A DNA stretch of 20,603 nucleotides, taken from positions 862-21,464 of the IMG/VR virus record IMGVR_UViG_3300030202_001796. The stretch is one strand, 5' to 3'. The translations under genes and the position numbers were made by a program. Shown here in pieces: positions 1-8,823 of the stretch. This DNA is from a virus. Under the pieces are notes generated by a model. That model did no database searches, was not told where the DNA came from, and worked only from the letters and a program-made list of their open reading frames with translations. Positions within the stretch are counted from its first letter, which is position 1; each line of letters starts with the position of its first letter.

Positions 1-310
1 GTAATCCTAATTTAAACACTGTTACAAAACAAGACGGTTATTATTATATATGTAGCGATAATGGTTCTGCTACACCAAATGGATCTGGTACAGAGCCTAA
101 TTCATGGCATACAGGTGACTGGGTTGTTTATAATAGTGACTTAGGTTCTTCAGGTGAGTGGCAAAAGATTGATAATACATCTGTATTATCAGGTACAGGT
201 ACAGGACAAAAAGTTGCTAAATGGGATGGTTCTGGAACTTCAGAAACATTAGCAGACGGACCAATTACTTTTAGTTCAAATAACTCTACTTTTGCAGGTA
301 GTATTACATT
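1..310 (+). repeat. Fibre module shared with 3843-4140
   Basis: The protein encoded here (PNGSGTEPNSWHTGDWVVY, then WQKIDNTSVLSGTGTGQKV, then GPITFSSNNSTFAGSI) aligns residue by residue with the module at about 3843-4140 of the next gene (PNGAGTEPDTWHVGDWVIW, WQKIDNTSVLSGTGTANKV, APITISGNDSTFTGNI). The two copies point to module duplication or exchange between adjacent fibre genes. Boundaries are approximate because the left edge of the window cuts this copy. Confidence 0.8.
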
Positions 311-2018
311 TAATGGAAGCTTAAATTCAACTGGTAATTTAATTTTAAGTTCTACTGGTGGTGCAAATATAGAGCTGTATGGTAATGGTAGCGCTTATTA
401 TGATGGTACATCTCATAATTTCAGAGATAGCGATGCTAGTCCTACATATTTTATAATGACGTCAGCGCAGGTTGTTTCTTATAAAAAACTTGTTGTTTCA
501 ACAGATGCTGATGCTGCTTTAACTCTTGATCAAACAGGTACTGATACTGGTTGGAGTTATATAAACTTTAATACATCTGGTACAAGAAACTATTTTATAG
601 GTCAAGACGCTAATAAAAACTTTGACATATATAATGATAACATAGATTCTACCGCTATCTCTATAAGTTTTACAGATAATGATGTAACTTTTGGAAACAC
701 TTTAATTATACCTAATTATATTGCTCATCAAAACGATTCTAACACATATTTTGGTTTTAGCGCTAATGATACTTTTCAAATAAATACAAGTGGCGCTGAA
801 AGAGTACGTGTTAATAGTTCAGGAAACGTAGGTATTGGAACTACTACTCCTGATAACCTACTCGACGTTGTTGTAAGCGATGTTAATATTACACCTAATA
901 CAGAAAGTTCTGCTGTATTTAGACGAAATGGTAATAACTACATAAGTATATTATCTAATTCTAGTAATTGGGGCGGTATATTGTTTGGTGAAGAAACCGA
1001 TGCGAATGACGGCGCTTTAACTTATGACCACCCTAATGGTAATATGGTATTTGAAACTAGAGATGCAGAAAGAATGCGGATTACTAGCGCGGGCAACGTA
1101 GGTATTGGAACGACTAGTCCTGGGACTAATTTACAAGTAAATAGTTCAACTAATACAGCAACGTCAATAGGTATTTCTAATACTGGTAGTGGTGCTTCTA
1201 GGTTATATATGGACGCTTCTAATGGTGATTTTTCAGGCAGTGATTATATGTGGATTGGTCAAAATGATGATAAATCAGGTGAAATTTTTATGGCACAAAA
1301 CTCTGGTTCTTTCCATATAAAAACACAACCAGGTGGTACATCAACAACGCAGTTTACAGTAACACAAGCTGGTAATGTAGGTATTGGAACCTCTTTACCT
1401 CTAAGTAAATTACACATAGATAGCTCAGAAGCAGCTGTGCATTTTACAAGAAGTGGTCAAGAAACTTATCGTATAATTCATGGCTCATCTGGATTATATT
1501 TTAGTAAACCTAATTCAGGCGCATTAGCTTTTGGTGTTACACAGAATAGTGATTTTGATACATTTGACTCATCAGGTAATACTTTATTTAGGTCTGATGC
1601 GTCTACTGGTAGAGTTGGAATAGGAACTACTTCGCCTACATATGATTTGAGTGTAAATGGAGCTATTTCAGGTAGTGGATTTGTTACATATGCAAAAAGT
1701 TATGGATCATTAACTACAACTGGTAATGCAGTAGCAGGAATAACAACAGGAAGTAATGGTGCTTCTTGCGGATTTACGTTCACATGTTTTGGCGGCACTG
1801 GTAAATACCAAACAATAGTATATTCTTGTTATAATGATTCAGGAACTTGGAGACCTAAAAAAGTTATAGACGAAGGTACTAATGATTTAGATGTAACTGC
1901 TTCAGCTGATGGCGCTACAATTACATTTACATTTAAAGCAAGATCTTCATCACAAAGTTATACTCCAAGAGTAAAAGTAGAAGCAGATGGTCAAAGTATT
2001 AACTCAACTTACGCGTAA
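1..2018 (+). CDS. Tail fibre protein, 5' partial
   Basis: The reading frame is open from the first bases (complete codons from 3), so the Met at 456 is internal and the gene starts outside the window. About 671 residues are visible. They begin with a module found in many phage fibres (GYYYI, then HTGDWVVYN, then WQKIDNTSVLSGTGTG) and continue with four VGIGTT-type repeats (828, 1098, 1377, 1614) spaced 79-93 residues apart, each followed by a short beta-type stretch. The C-terminal ~110 residues lack repeats and look like a separate Ser/Thr-rich beta domain, probably a receptor-binding tip or trimerisation end. No S74 chaperone signature is present, unlike the next gene. Only 3 bases separate it from the next fibre gene, so the two are probably co-transcribed. 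Role in host attachment is inferred from repeat type and context. Composition is rich in Gly, Ser, Thr and Asn, as usual for fibres. Confidence 0.85.
   Translation, partial: NPNLNTVTKQDGYYYICSDNGSATPNGSGTEPNSWHTGDWVVYNSDLGSSGEWQKIDNTSVLSGTGTGQKVAKWDGSGTSETLADGPITFSSNNSTFAGSITFNGSLNSTGNLILSSTGGANIELYGNGSAYYDGTSHNFRDSDASPTYFIMTSAQVVSYKKLVVSTDADAALTLDQTGTDTGWSYINFNTSGTRNYFIGQDANKNFDIYNDNIDSTAISISFTDNDVTFGNTLIIPNYIAHQNDSNTYFGFSANDTFQINTSGAERVRVNSSGNVGIGTTTPDNLLDVVVSDVNITPNTESSAVFRRNGNNYISILSNSSNWGGILFGEETDANDGALTYDHPNGNMVFETRDAERMRITSAGNVGIGTTSPGTNLQVNSSTNTATSIGISNTGSGASRLYMDASNGDFSGSDYMWIGQNDDKSGEIFMAQNSGSFHIKTQPGGTSTTQFTVTQAGNVGIGTSLPLSKLHIDSSEAAVHFTRSGQETYRIIHGSSGLYFSKPNSGALAFGVTQNSDFDTFDSSGNTLFRSDASTGRVGIGTTSPTYDLSVNGAISGSGFVTYAKSYGSLTTTGNAVAGITTGSNGASCGFTFTCFGGTGKYQTIVYSCYNDSGTWRPKKVIDEGTNDLDVTASADGATITFTFKARSSSQSYTPRVKVEADGQSINSTYA
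828..1637 (+). repeat. Four VGIGTT(S/T)P repeats in first fibre
   Basis: Copies lie at 828-851, 1098-1121, 1377-1400 and 1614-1637. All are in frame and read VGIGTTTP, VGIGTTSP, VGIGTSLP and VGIGTTSP. The DNA is also nearly identical (gtaggtattggaac core in the first three), spaced 237-279 bp. This repeat is common in fibres of marine and other phages and probably forms recurrent turns in a triple beta-stranded shaft. The DNA identity makes these sites natural points for recombination. Confidence 0.9.
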
Positions 2019-2021
2019 GAT

Positions 2022-5000
2022 ATGGCACAAATTAAAAAACTAAGTACAGAGTTACAACCTCTAGATAAATTATTAGATTCAAGTGGAGATGCTGGAACAT
2101 CTGGTCAGATATTAAGTTCCACAGGTAGTGGTACAAACTGGATTTCTGCTAGTTCTGGTACAATAACTGGTAGCGGAACTACTGGTTATATACCTAAATG
2201 GACAGGCTCTTCAGCTTTAGGAAATAGTATATTAGAGGTTAATAGCGCCCTACCAAATGATGTTATAATACCGCAATACATAAGACATGCTGGAGATACT
2301 AATACTTATTTTGGCTTTTATAGTAATGATAATTTCAGAATAATTACTAATAATAACGCAGTGGTAACAGTAACAGATGCTGGGCGTGTCGGAATAGGAA
2401 CGACTAGTCCATCTAGAACTTTACATGTTGGTGGAGCTGGTGGTTCTAGTGGAGGTATAATGATTTCTCCAACATCAGGTGATGCTGAAATACAATTTCA
2501 AGACTCAGGAACTACTAACGCATATATTACATTAGATGATGGTACTCATGATTTAAATTTTAGAGATGATTCAGCTACTGTAATGACCGTTGATTTTGCA
2601 AGCGAAAGAGTAGGTATTGGTACTACTAATCCTGAAAATAAATTACACATATTAACATCAACCTCAGATACCACTCAACAATTACTTATACAAAATGGTA
2701 GCACTGGTGATGCAGCTATTAAGTTTAATATTTCAGGTGATACTTATTCATTTGGTATTGATAATAGTGATTCAGATAAATTTAAATTATCCGCAGGAAA
2801 TTTAGGCACGAATGATAGAATAACTGTAGATTCAAGTGGTCTTGTTGGTATTGGAACTACTAGTCCTAGCACTAAACTTCATGTGTATAATGGAGAGGCA
2901 ACTATAGCTAGTTCAACAGATGGTGTAAAATTAAGTTATTCTAATGGAAATAGTTCTGGTGTAATTGATACTGCTTTTTCTGACAATGCATTAGAATTTA
3001 GAACCAATGGTACTTCTAAAATGTTTATTGCTAACGCTGGTGAAGTAGGTATTGGAACTAATAGTCCAGGTAGAAAGCTACACGTGTATGATGATAATGC
3101 TGCTGCTATAAAAATACAAGCTGGTGACGCTAACCAAGCTAGATTAGACTTAGCAAACAGCGCTGGTGCTTTTGGAATAATTACTAATGGTGGTACTTTT
3201 CGTATATATGATGATACAGATAGTGCAGAAAGATTAAAAATTGATACTTCAGGTAGAGTTGGTATTGGAACAACTAATCCTAATGAAAAATTAGAAGTTT
3301 CTGGTAATATAAGAGCAAGTGGTAGTTATAAAGTAGGCGCTACAGAAGTTATATCATCTGGAAGACGTTTTTTTGCTGCTGATGGTAGCAGTAGCGCTCC
3401 AGCGTATAGTTTTAGTGGTAGAACTGATACTGGTATGTTTGTAGATGATCATGTTTCTAATGATAGAATATTTTTCTCAGTAGATGGTACTGCTAGAGCT
3501 TATATAGATTCAAATGGTATATCTAGTAATGCTACTATATATGTTTCAAGCGCTGGTTCTTTTAGAAATTATAGTGGTCATTGGAGAGCTACAACAGGTA
3601 CTAGTGGTAATGGATTTTATTTTTTTAATACAGCAGATAATAATTCAGCTGTTTTATTAAATATTACATCTGTTAGTTCTGCTGCTACAGATTCAGTAGC
3701 TACTTTCTCTGGTAAAGTAAAATCAGCACAAACAGCTAGTAGTGACGGTAATGATGTATTAGCAACTAAAGGTTACGTAGATGGTCTTGTAACAGGTGTA
3801 ACAAGATACATGGGGTTATGGGATGCTAGTGATGGAACAGGTGGTTCACCAGATTTAACAGCTAGCACGTATAAAGTTCCTGGTTATTATTTTATTGTAA
3901 GTGTCGCGGGTGATGCAGAGCCAAATGGCGCGGGTACAGAACCTGATACTTGGCATGTTGGTGACTGGGTAATATGGTCAGATCAAGCTACAGATGCTTG
4001 GCAAAAAATAGATAATACAAGTGTTCTTTCTGGAACTGGTACTGCTAACAAAGTAGCAATGTGGAACGGAGATGAATCATTAACAAATGCTCCAATTACT
4101 ATTAGTGGTAATGATTCAACTTTTACAGGAAACATTAATCTTGCTTCAAATAATATTAATCTTGATAATAACAGCGCTACTATATTTGATAACTCAAATA
4201 ATAATAATGCTTGGTATATAAGAAACGGTGGTACTAGTTCTGCTACATTACAATTTGGCTTAGGAACCCCAGGCGCTAATATTAAACACACTTTTGACGG
4301 TGATGGTAATATAGCTTTTGGAGGAGATCTTACAGTAAGCGGCGGTCATTTAACTTTGAAAAAAGGAACTACATATGCACAAGCTACAGATTACTTATAT
4401 ATTGGAGGTAGTGGATTAGACAATGCTGATGCAGCTATATACTTAGGTAATAGAGGTGATGGAAACAGTTATGGCTGGAGATTTATTTACAAAGGAACTG
4501 GGACTGGTAATGGTAATAACTTAGTTATTCAATCTGAAAATGCTAATAGCCCTGTTGACGCGTTAACATTTAACCAAAATGGTGTTGCAACTTTTGCTAG
4601 CAATGCAACTTTTGCAGGGTCTATCACTACTAATTTAAGTTCTGAAGGCACGTATTTTACTGGGGGCTCTGGTGGTATTAGACAATTATCTATTACAAGT
4701 GGTACAAATACCTCAGCGCACGCTCTTCATACTTTTAATATAGCTTCATCTAATGGTAAATACGAGTTTGATGTTAATGGAACTACAGAACTTTCATTAG
4801 ATAGTTCTAGCGCAACTTTTACAGGTGATATAATATCAAGTAATATACGTATCAACAAAGCTACTAACCCGAATCTACAATTATACAGATCAGATGCAAC
4901 TACTCAATTATGGGAATTAAGCGTAGATAGTAGCGGTAGATTATTATTTCAAGAAGCTGCCAGCTCAGGCGGCACACAATATACAAGATTTCAAATAGAT

Positions 5001-7874
5001 GATACTGGTGAATCAACATTTTGGGGTGAACTTAATGTTGGTACATCATCACCTTCATCTAATAGTAATTATGGAACAGGTGATTTAAATGTTGAAAACG
5101 ACGCGTTTGCTTCTGCTCAAATTATGTCTCATAGTGATACTGTAGGAAACTTCTCATTTTTAGGTATTGGAAAGTCTAATGGAACTGGTGCTAGTCCAAC
5201 AATTGTACAAGCAGATGAAACTGTAGGTTTAATTGGTTTTTATGGTTATGATGGCGCTACTTATAGAAGAACAGCAGATATTCGTAGTAAAGTAGACGGA
5301 ACACCTGGTTCGTCAGATATGCCTGGAAATCTAGAATTTTACACTACAGCTGATGGCGCTGGTTCATCTACAAAAAGATTAACTATAGGTCAAGATGGTA
5401 ACGTAAGCATTATCAGTGGTTTATTATCTATAACTAGTGATGGTAGCAACGCTGTAACATTTACAGAAAGCGGTAATGGTTTAATGACTATTGCAGCACC
5501 TGACGATATAATATTAGACGCTGCTGGAGATATAGCTTTAGACGCTGCTGGTTTTGATATTAGATTAAGATCAGCTGGCGCAACTTTTGGTAAATTTACT
5601 AATCAAAGTTCAAATCTTCAAATAAAGTCTGTTATATCAGATAAAGATATAGTTATTAGTGGTGTTGATGACGGTACAGAAATAACCGCTCTTTCACTAG
5701 ACATGTCAGATGGTGGTAAAGCTACCTTTAACAATGGATGGTCATCAGATGGAGAGGCTACACGATATACTTGGAGATTACCTAGTACAACCACTAACTC
5801 TAATTATTACTATAAAATAGCTAGAGTAACATCTAATCAATCTTGTAGGTTTAAACTAGAAATGGTTGGTGGTTTTTCATTTAGTAATAATTATTATTCA
5901 AGTGAAATCAACGCTTACGGTCAATTAAACAATGATAATAATTATGATTTAATTTATCATAGATTAGAAAAAGAAGCTCAAAGCGGTGATCCAATTATTA
6001 CTTTTGGTCAAGTTGATGTAGATGCGTCAAGTACAGATTTATATGTACAAATAGGTACTTATTCTGAACTAGTTATAACAGCTACTATATCACAGGGTGA
6101 TTTATATCCAGAAGCTACTAGTACTGGTTCTTCTACAGCTCCAACTAATTTTGTAGCAGCACTTGAACAATTTGGCGTATTAAGTCCTACTAAATTTCAA
6201 GGAACAGTTAGATTTAATTCTCAAATATTAGATAAAGATAGTAATGCTGGAACCTCTGGACAACTGCTAAGTTCAACTGGATCTCAAGTTGATTGGGTAG
6301 ATGCATCCGCTGTTATTGGTGGACCATACTTACCACTCGCTGGTGGTACTATGACTGGTAACCTTAGAATAAATGATAGTTTAAATTTATACATTGGTAG
6401 TGGAACTGATTTGGTATTAACTCACAATGGAACTAATTCTTATATATCTAATTATGAAGGAGATTTATATATAGAAAGTGCTCAAGGTAATAGAGATATT
6501 ATATTTAAAGCTGATAATAAGTCTGGTGGTACTCAAGAATACTTTAGAGTTGATGGTGGTGCTCAAAAAGTTATATCTAGTGTGGCTTTTGATTTTTTAG
6601 ATAACAAAATGGCTGCGTTTGGAGATTCTCAAGATTTACGAATTTATCATAATGGATCTCATAGTTTTATATCAGATGAAGGCACGGGAGATTTAAAAAT
6701 AACAACAAGTGCAGGCGCTGTTAGAATAGATAAAGGAGTTTCTGAAAACATGGCTGCGTTTTTTCCTGATGGCTCTGTTGATTTATATTATGACAATGTT
6801 AGAAAATTTTCTACTGGATCCACAGGTATAACAGTTCAAGGTAATAGCAATGATATTACTTTTGTTAATGATTCTACAACTGATCATAATTATTTAAAAG
6901 TATTTGTTCCTGATACAACAATTAATGCGTTAGGTGTTAGTCAAACTAATGTTTATATACCTATTGCTTTACAGGTTGATGGTGCTGTGACATTCAATAA
7001 TGATGTAGATTTACAAGATAATGATAAATTAAAAATTGGTAGCGGAAACGACCTACAATTATATCATGACGGTAGTAATAGCTATATAAAAGAAACTGGT
7101 ACAGGTGTTTTATATATACAAGGATCATCAAACGTACAAATAGAAGGTGCTAATGGTGAAAATATGGTAATTTGTAATGAAAATGGATCTGTTCAACTTC
7201 ATTATAATAATGTACAAAAATTTCAAACTACAAGTAATGGTGTTGGAGTTACTGGTTATTATGGATTTGGTAGTGGAGGTACAAGTACTGGTAGTAGTTA
7301 TTATTATAGATATGGTTCTGTATCCGCGGGTGCTACTCAAGGTATGATTATTACTACAAGTGATACAGGTGGAAGTTATTTTGATGGTGTTGCGCAATTT
7401 AGAAATACTAATACTGGCCAAGGAGCTAATATGTTCCAAATGATAAACTATGGAGCTCTTTATGGTAGATACATTAATTTCTACCGTGGAAGTACTAGTA
7501 ATATAATTGGTTACATTGGATACAATGCTACTAATACCGCTGTTACATATTCAACATCTAGTTCAGACATAAGAACTAAGAAAAATATAGTTACTTGGGA
7601 CGAAGAGGTATTACCTAAGTTTTTAACACTGCAACCTAAAAAGTTTGATTTTAAAGCGTCTGTTGGTGATAAAGGAGAATCTAAAGTAAAAGGATTTATA
7701 GCTCAATATGAAACAGAAAACTTCCCAGAAGTATATCAATTAAACGGTGAAGGAGAAGAAGCTAGATATGGATTCCATCCAATGGAAATGATACCATACT
7801 TAATGAAAGCTGTAAAAGAATTAGCAGAAAAGAATAAAGATTTAGAAACAAGATTAGCTGCTTTAGAAAAATAA
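2022..7874 (+). CDS. Giant tail fibre with C-terminal S74 chaperone domain
   Basis: This 1950-residue protein is a mosaic fibre. The N-terminus carries AGTSGQILSSTGSGTNW (from residue 24), followed by five VGIGTT repeats (DNA 2388-3281) and a YYFIVSVAG / GDWVIW / WQKIDNTSVLSGTG module. After a long beta-rich region comes a probable globular beta domain (about residues 1240-1375). A second fibre-like start, AGTSGQLLSSTGSQVDW at residue 1409, leads to LPLAGGTMTGNL and three copies of a DLxLxHNGxNSYI-type repeat (DNA 6408, 6633, 7050). The last 103 residues are a Peptidase_S74 intramolecular chaperone: SDIRTKKNI starts at Ser1848, the expected self-cleavage nucleophile, followed by GFIAQ and a C-terminal helix. 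In this family the domain helps the fibre trimerise and is then released by cleavage. The fibre likely contacts the host receptor. Start chosen at the ATG after an A-rich leader, 3 bases past the previous stop. Confidence 0.92.
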   Translation: MAQIKKLSTELQPLDKLLDSSGDAGTSGQILSSTGSGTNWISASSGTITGSGTTGYIPKWTGSSALGNSILEVNSALPNDVIIPQYIRHAGDTNTYFGFYSNDNFRIITNNNAVVTVTDAGRVGIGTTSPSRTLHVGGAGGSSGGIMISPTSGDAEIQFQDSGTTNAYITLDDGTHDLNFRDDSATVMTVDFASERVGIGTTNPENKLHILTSTSDTTQQLLIQNGSTGDAAIKFNISGDTYSFGIDNSDSDKFKLSAGNLGTNDRITVDSSGLVGIGTTSPSTKLHVYNGEATIASSTDGVKLSYSNGNSSGVIDTAFSDNALEFRTNGTSKMFIANAGEVGIGTNSPGRKLHVYDDNAAAIKIQAGDANQARLDLANSAGAFGIITNGGTFRIYDDTDSAERLKIDTSGRVGIGTTNPNEKLEVSGNIRASGSYKVGATEVISSGRRFFAADGSSSAPAYSFSGRTDTGMFVDDHVSNDRIFFSVDGTARAYIDSNGISSNATIYVSSAGSFRNYSGHWRATTGTSGNGFYFFNTADNNSAVLLNITSVSSAATDSVATFSGKVKSAQTASSDGNDVLATKGYVDGLVTGVTRYMGLWDASDGTGGSPDLTASTYKVPGYYFIVSVAGDAEPNGAGTEPDTWHVGDWVIWSDQATDAWQKIDNTSVLSGTGTANKVAMWNGDESLTNAPITISGNDSTFTGNINLASNNINLDNNSATIFDNSNNNNAWYIRNGGTSSATLQFGLGTPGANIKHTFDGDGNIAFGGDLTVSGGHLTLKKGTTYAQATDYLYIGGSGLDNADAAIYLGNRGDGNSYGWRFIYKGTGTGNGNNLVIQSENANSPVDALTFNQNGVATFASNATFAGSITTNLSSEGTYFTGGSGGIRQLSITSGTNTSAHALHTFNIASSNGKYEFDVNGTTELSLDSSSATFTGDIISSNIRINKATNPNLQLYRSDATTQLWELSVDSSGRLLFQEAASSGGTQYTRFQIDDTGESTFWGELNVGTSSPSSNSNYGTGDLNVENDAFASAQIMSHSDTVGNFSFLGIGKSNGTGASPTIVQADETVGLIGFYGYDGATYRRTADIRSKVDGTPGSSDMPGNLEFYTTADGAGSSTKRLTIGQDGNVSIISGLLSITSDGSNAVTFTESGNGLMTIAAPDDIILDAAGDIALDAAGFDIRLRSAGATFGKFTNQSSNLQIKSVISDKDIVISGVDDGTEITALSLDMSDGGKATFNNGWSSDGEATRYTWRLPSTTTNSNYYYKIARVTSNQSCRFKLEMVGGFSFSNNYYSSEINAYGQLNNDNNYDLIYHRLEKEAQSGDPIITFGQVDVDASSTDLYVQIGTYSELVITATISQGDLYPEATSTGSSTAPTNFVAALEQFGVLSPTKFQGTVRFNSQILDKDSNAGTSGQLLSSTGSQVDWVDASAVIGGPYLPLAGGTMTGNLRINDSLNLYIGSGTDLVLTHNGTNSYISNYEGDLYIESAQGNRDIIFKADNKSGGTQEYFRVDGGAQKVISSVAFDFLDNKMAAFGDSQDLRIYHNGSHSFISDEGTGDLKITTSAGAVRIDKGVSENMAAFFPDGSVDLYYDNVRKFSTGSTGITVQGNSNDITFVNDSTTDHNYLKVFVPDTTINALGVSQTNVYIPIALQVDGAVTFNNDVDLQDNDKLKIGSGNDLQLYHDGSNSYIKETGTGVLYIQGSSNVQIEGANGENMVICNENGSVQLHYNNVQKFQTTSNGVGVTGYYGFGSGGTSTGSSYYYRYGSVSAGATQGMIITTSDTGGSYFDGVAQFRNTNTGQGANMFQMINYGALYGRYINFYRGSTSNIIGYIGYNATNTAVTYSTSSSDIRTKKNIVTWDEEVLPKFLTLQPKKFDFKASVGDKGESKVKGFIAQYETENFPEVYQLNGEGEEARYGFHPMEMIPYLMKAVKELAEKNKDLETRLAALEK
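2388..3281 (+). repeat. Five VGIGTT(S/N)P repeats in second fibre
   Basis: Copies lie at 2388, 2610, 2844, 3045 and 3258, each 24 bp, spaced 201-234 bp and in frame: VGIGTTSP, VGIGTTNP, VGIGTTSP, VGIGTNSP, VGIGTTNP. Each is followed by a KLHV-like beta segment. They are the same family as the repeats in the upstream fibre gene. Confidence 0.9.
3843..4140 (+). repeat. Second copy of the GDWV/WQKIDNTSVLSGTG module
   Basis: This internal copy, inside the 1950-aa fibre, matches the start of the window. It follows a ATKGYVDGLV segment, which often marks a boundary between fibre modules. In other phage fibres this type of segment (YYFIVSVAG ... GDWVI ... W.KIDN) recurs as a unit; its exact role is not known from sequence. 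Confidence 0.8.
6408..7125 (+). repeat. Three DLxLxHNGSNSYI repeats in second fibre
   Basis: Copies begin at 6408 (DLVLTHNGTNSYI), 6633 (DLRIYHNGSHSFI) and 7050 (DLQLYHDGSNSYI). Each is followed after a few residues by a GDLYI-like strand. The last two are also followed by a paired segment of the type NGSVxLxYNNVxKF (near residues 1585 and 1725). This repeat type is typical of fibres of marine phages. Confidence 0.85.
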
Positions 7875-7912
7875 AGTAAAAATCAAGAAAAACAGGTAAT
7901 AATAACATATAA

Positions 7913-7955
7913 GGTGTATAGGGTATTTTTTAGGTTTACCTTATCTTATACATCC
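7913..7955 (+). promoter_or_regulatory. Possible hairpin in the longest intergenic gap
   Basis: In the 123-bp gap after the fibre genes, ggtgtata (7913-7920) can pair with tatacatcc (7947-7955) with one bulged base. Inside it, ggta (7922-7925) can pair with tacc (7937-7940). An alternative pairing joins aggttta (7932-7938) to taaacct (7970-7976). No U-rich run follows on the plus strand, so it is not a textbook terminator. It could be an attenuator, an RNA-processing site or a weak terminator separating fibre and downstream genes. No convincing Bacteroidota-type promoter (TAnnTTTG) was found in the gap. Confidence 0.35.
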
Positions 7956-7997
7956 GAAAAAATTAATAGTAAACCTTAACCATTTAAAATAAACAAA

Positions 7998-8477
7998 ATG
8001 GCAGATAAATTTTTAAACGTAAAGTTAAGTGACGGTACAGTTACTCCAATGAAAATCTCTAATGTATCTACAATTGCTTTTGCAGCAGATAGTGGAAGTG
8101 GTAATACACTACAAACTAACTGTGTAGTTACTTATGCTGATGGAGGTTCAGTTACAATCAAGTCTCAAGCAAGAGGTGGTGCTGATGCAGTATTTATTCC
8201 AAGTACAGCAGGTCAAAAATCTGAATTTGTAAGAGCATTATGGCAATTATGTATTGAAGGTGTAGCAACTCCTTGGAACTTACCAGTTATTGGTGGTGTA
8301 GATGGATGGGATTACACAGTTGAGCCTGCTTCTTCTCAAGCAAGTTCTTACCTTAAGCCAAGTGAATTAACTGATCAAGCTAGTACAGCTAAGCTTGTTG
8401 GTAAAATGGCAGCAGCTTTACAAGGAACAGGAAGTTCTTCTGTAGCTGATATTTCACCAATGTTATCAATTGCTTAA
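7998..8477 (+). CDS. Hypothetical protein, possible small virion protein
   Basis: I do not recognise this 159-residue protein. It has no signal peptide or membrane segment. The first ~55 residues alternate hydrophobic and polar residues (FLNVKLSDGTVTPMKI, then CVVTYADGGSVTIKSQ), suggesting a small beta-sheet domain. The middle holds a likely helix (SEFVRALWQLCIEG). The C-terminal 50 residues are Ser/Ala-rich and probably flexible. It sits behind the largest gap in the window and has slightly higher GC than its flanks, which would suit a separately controlled, well-expressed structural protein such as a decoration or minor tail protein. That role is inference only. The start is the ATG after an A-rich leader without Shine-Dalgarno. 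Confidence 0.75.
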   Translation: MADKFLNVKLSDGTVTPMKISNVSTIAFAADSGSGNTLQTNCVVTYADGGSVTIKSQARGGADAVFIPSTAGQKSEFVRALWQLCIEGVATPWNLPVIGGVDGWDYTVEPASSQASSYLKPSELTDQASTAKLVGKMAAALQGTGSSSVADISPMLSIA

Positions 8478-8513
8478 CAACAATTTTTATTAACCAATTA
8501 AAACCCAAACCAA

Positions 8514-8804
8514 ATGACGTTTTATTATTCGACTAGAACGTGGAATAGTCAACCACAATTAACCCAAGAAACTATTAACTTATGGAAACATCTTGCAGAT
8601 AAGAAAAACTGGAGGATAGTTCAACTAGCTAACGGTTTCTACCAAACCGAGTACCAGAGTCCAGAAGACGAAGATACTTGGATCGACGTAACCCGTAGAG
8701 AAACTATTGAAGGAGCAGAAACAGCTATTGATGGATCAGTAGAACATTATGCTAAAAAAGTAGATTTCTTGAAAGGACCAAAAGTCGTGAAAACCTTTAA
8801 ATAA
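8514..8804 (+). CDS. Hypothetical protein, 96 aa
   Basis: A small soluble protein of unknown function. It shows a beta-hairpin-like centre (NWRIVQLANGFYQTEY), then an acidic loop, then DVTRRETIEGAETAIDGSVE, which looks like a single amphipathic helix, and a basic end (GPKVVKTFK). It lies between the 159-aa protein and groEL, with 36 and 19 bases on each side, so it is probably in the same transcript. No catalytic motif is visible. The ATG follows aaaacccaaaccaa, a leader without Shine-Dalgarno. Confidence 0.72.
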   Translation: MTFYYSTRTWNSQPQLTQETINLWKHLADKKNWRIVQLANGFYQTEYQSPEDEDTWIDVTRRETIEGAETAIDGSVEHYAKKVDFLKGPKVVKTFK

Positions 8805-8823
8805 AATTAAATACAATTAAATT

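Noticed and set aside
456-2018. Met456 as the start of the first fibre gene
   Set aside because: The same frame is open to the left edge and encodes a module with a clear counterpart in the second fibre, so this Met is internal.
828-3281. CRISPR-like array from regular 24-bp repeats
   Set aside because: All repeats are in frame and encode VGIGTT; the 180-255-bp gaps are too long and code for fibre protein.
3983-4291. 102-aa minus-strand open frame
   Set aside because: Antisense to the large fibre gene, with no motif and no start context.
7913-7955. Rho-independent terminator
   Set aside because: A hairpin is possible but is followed by gaaaaaatt, not a T run, on the plus strand, so it is listed only as a possible regulatory hairpin.
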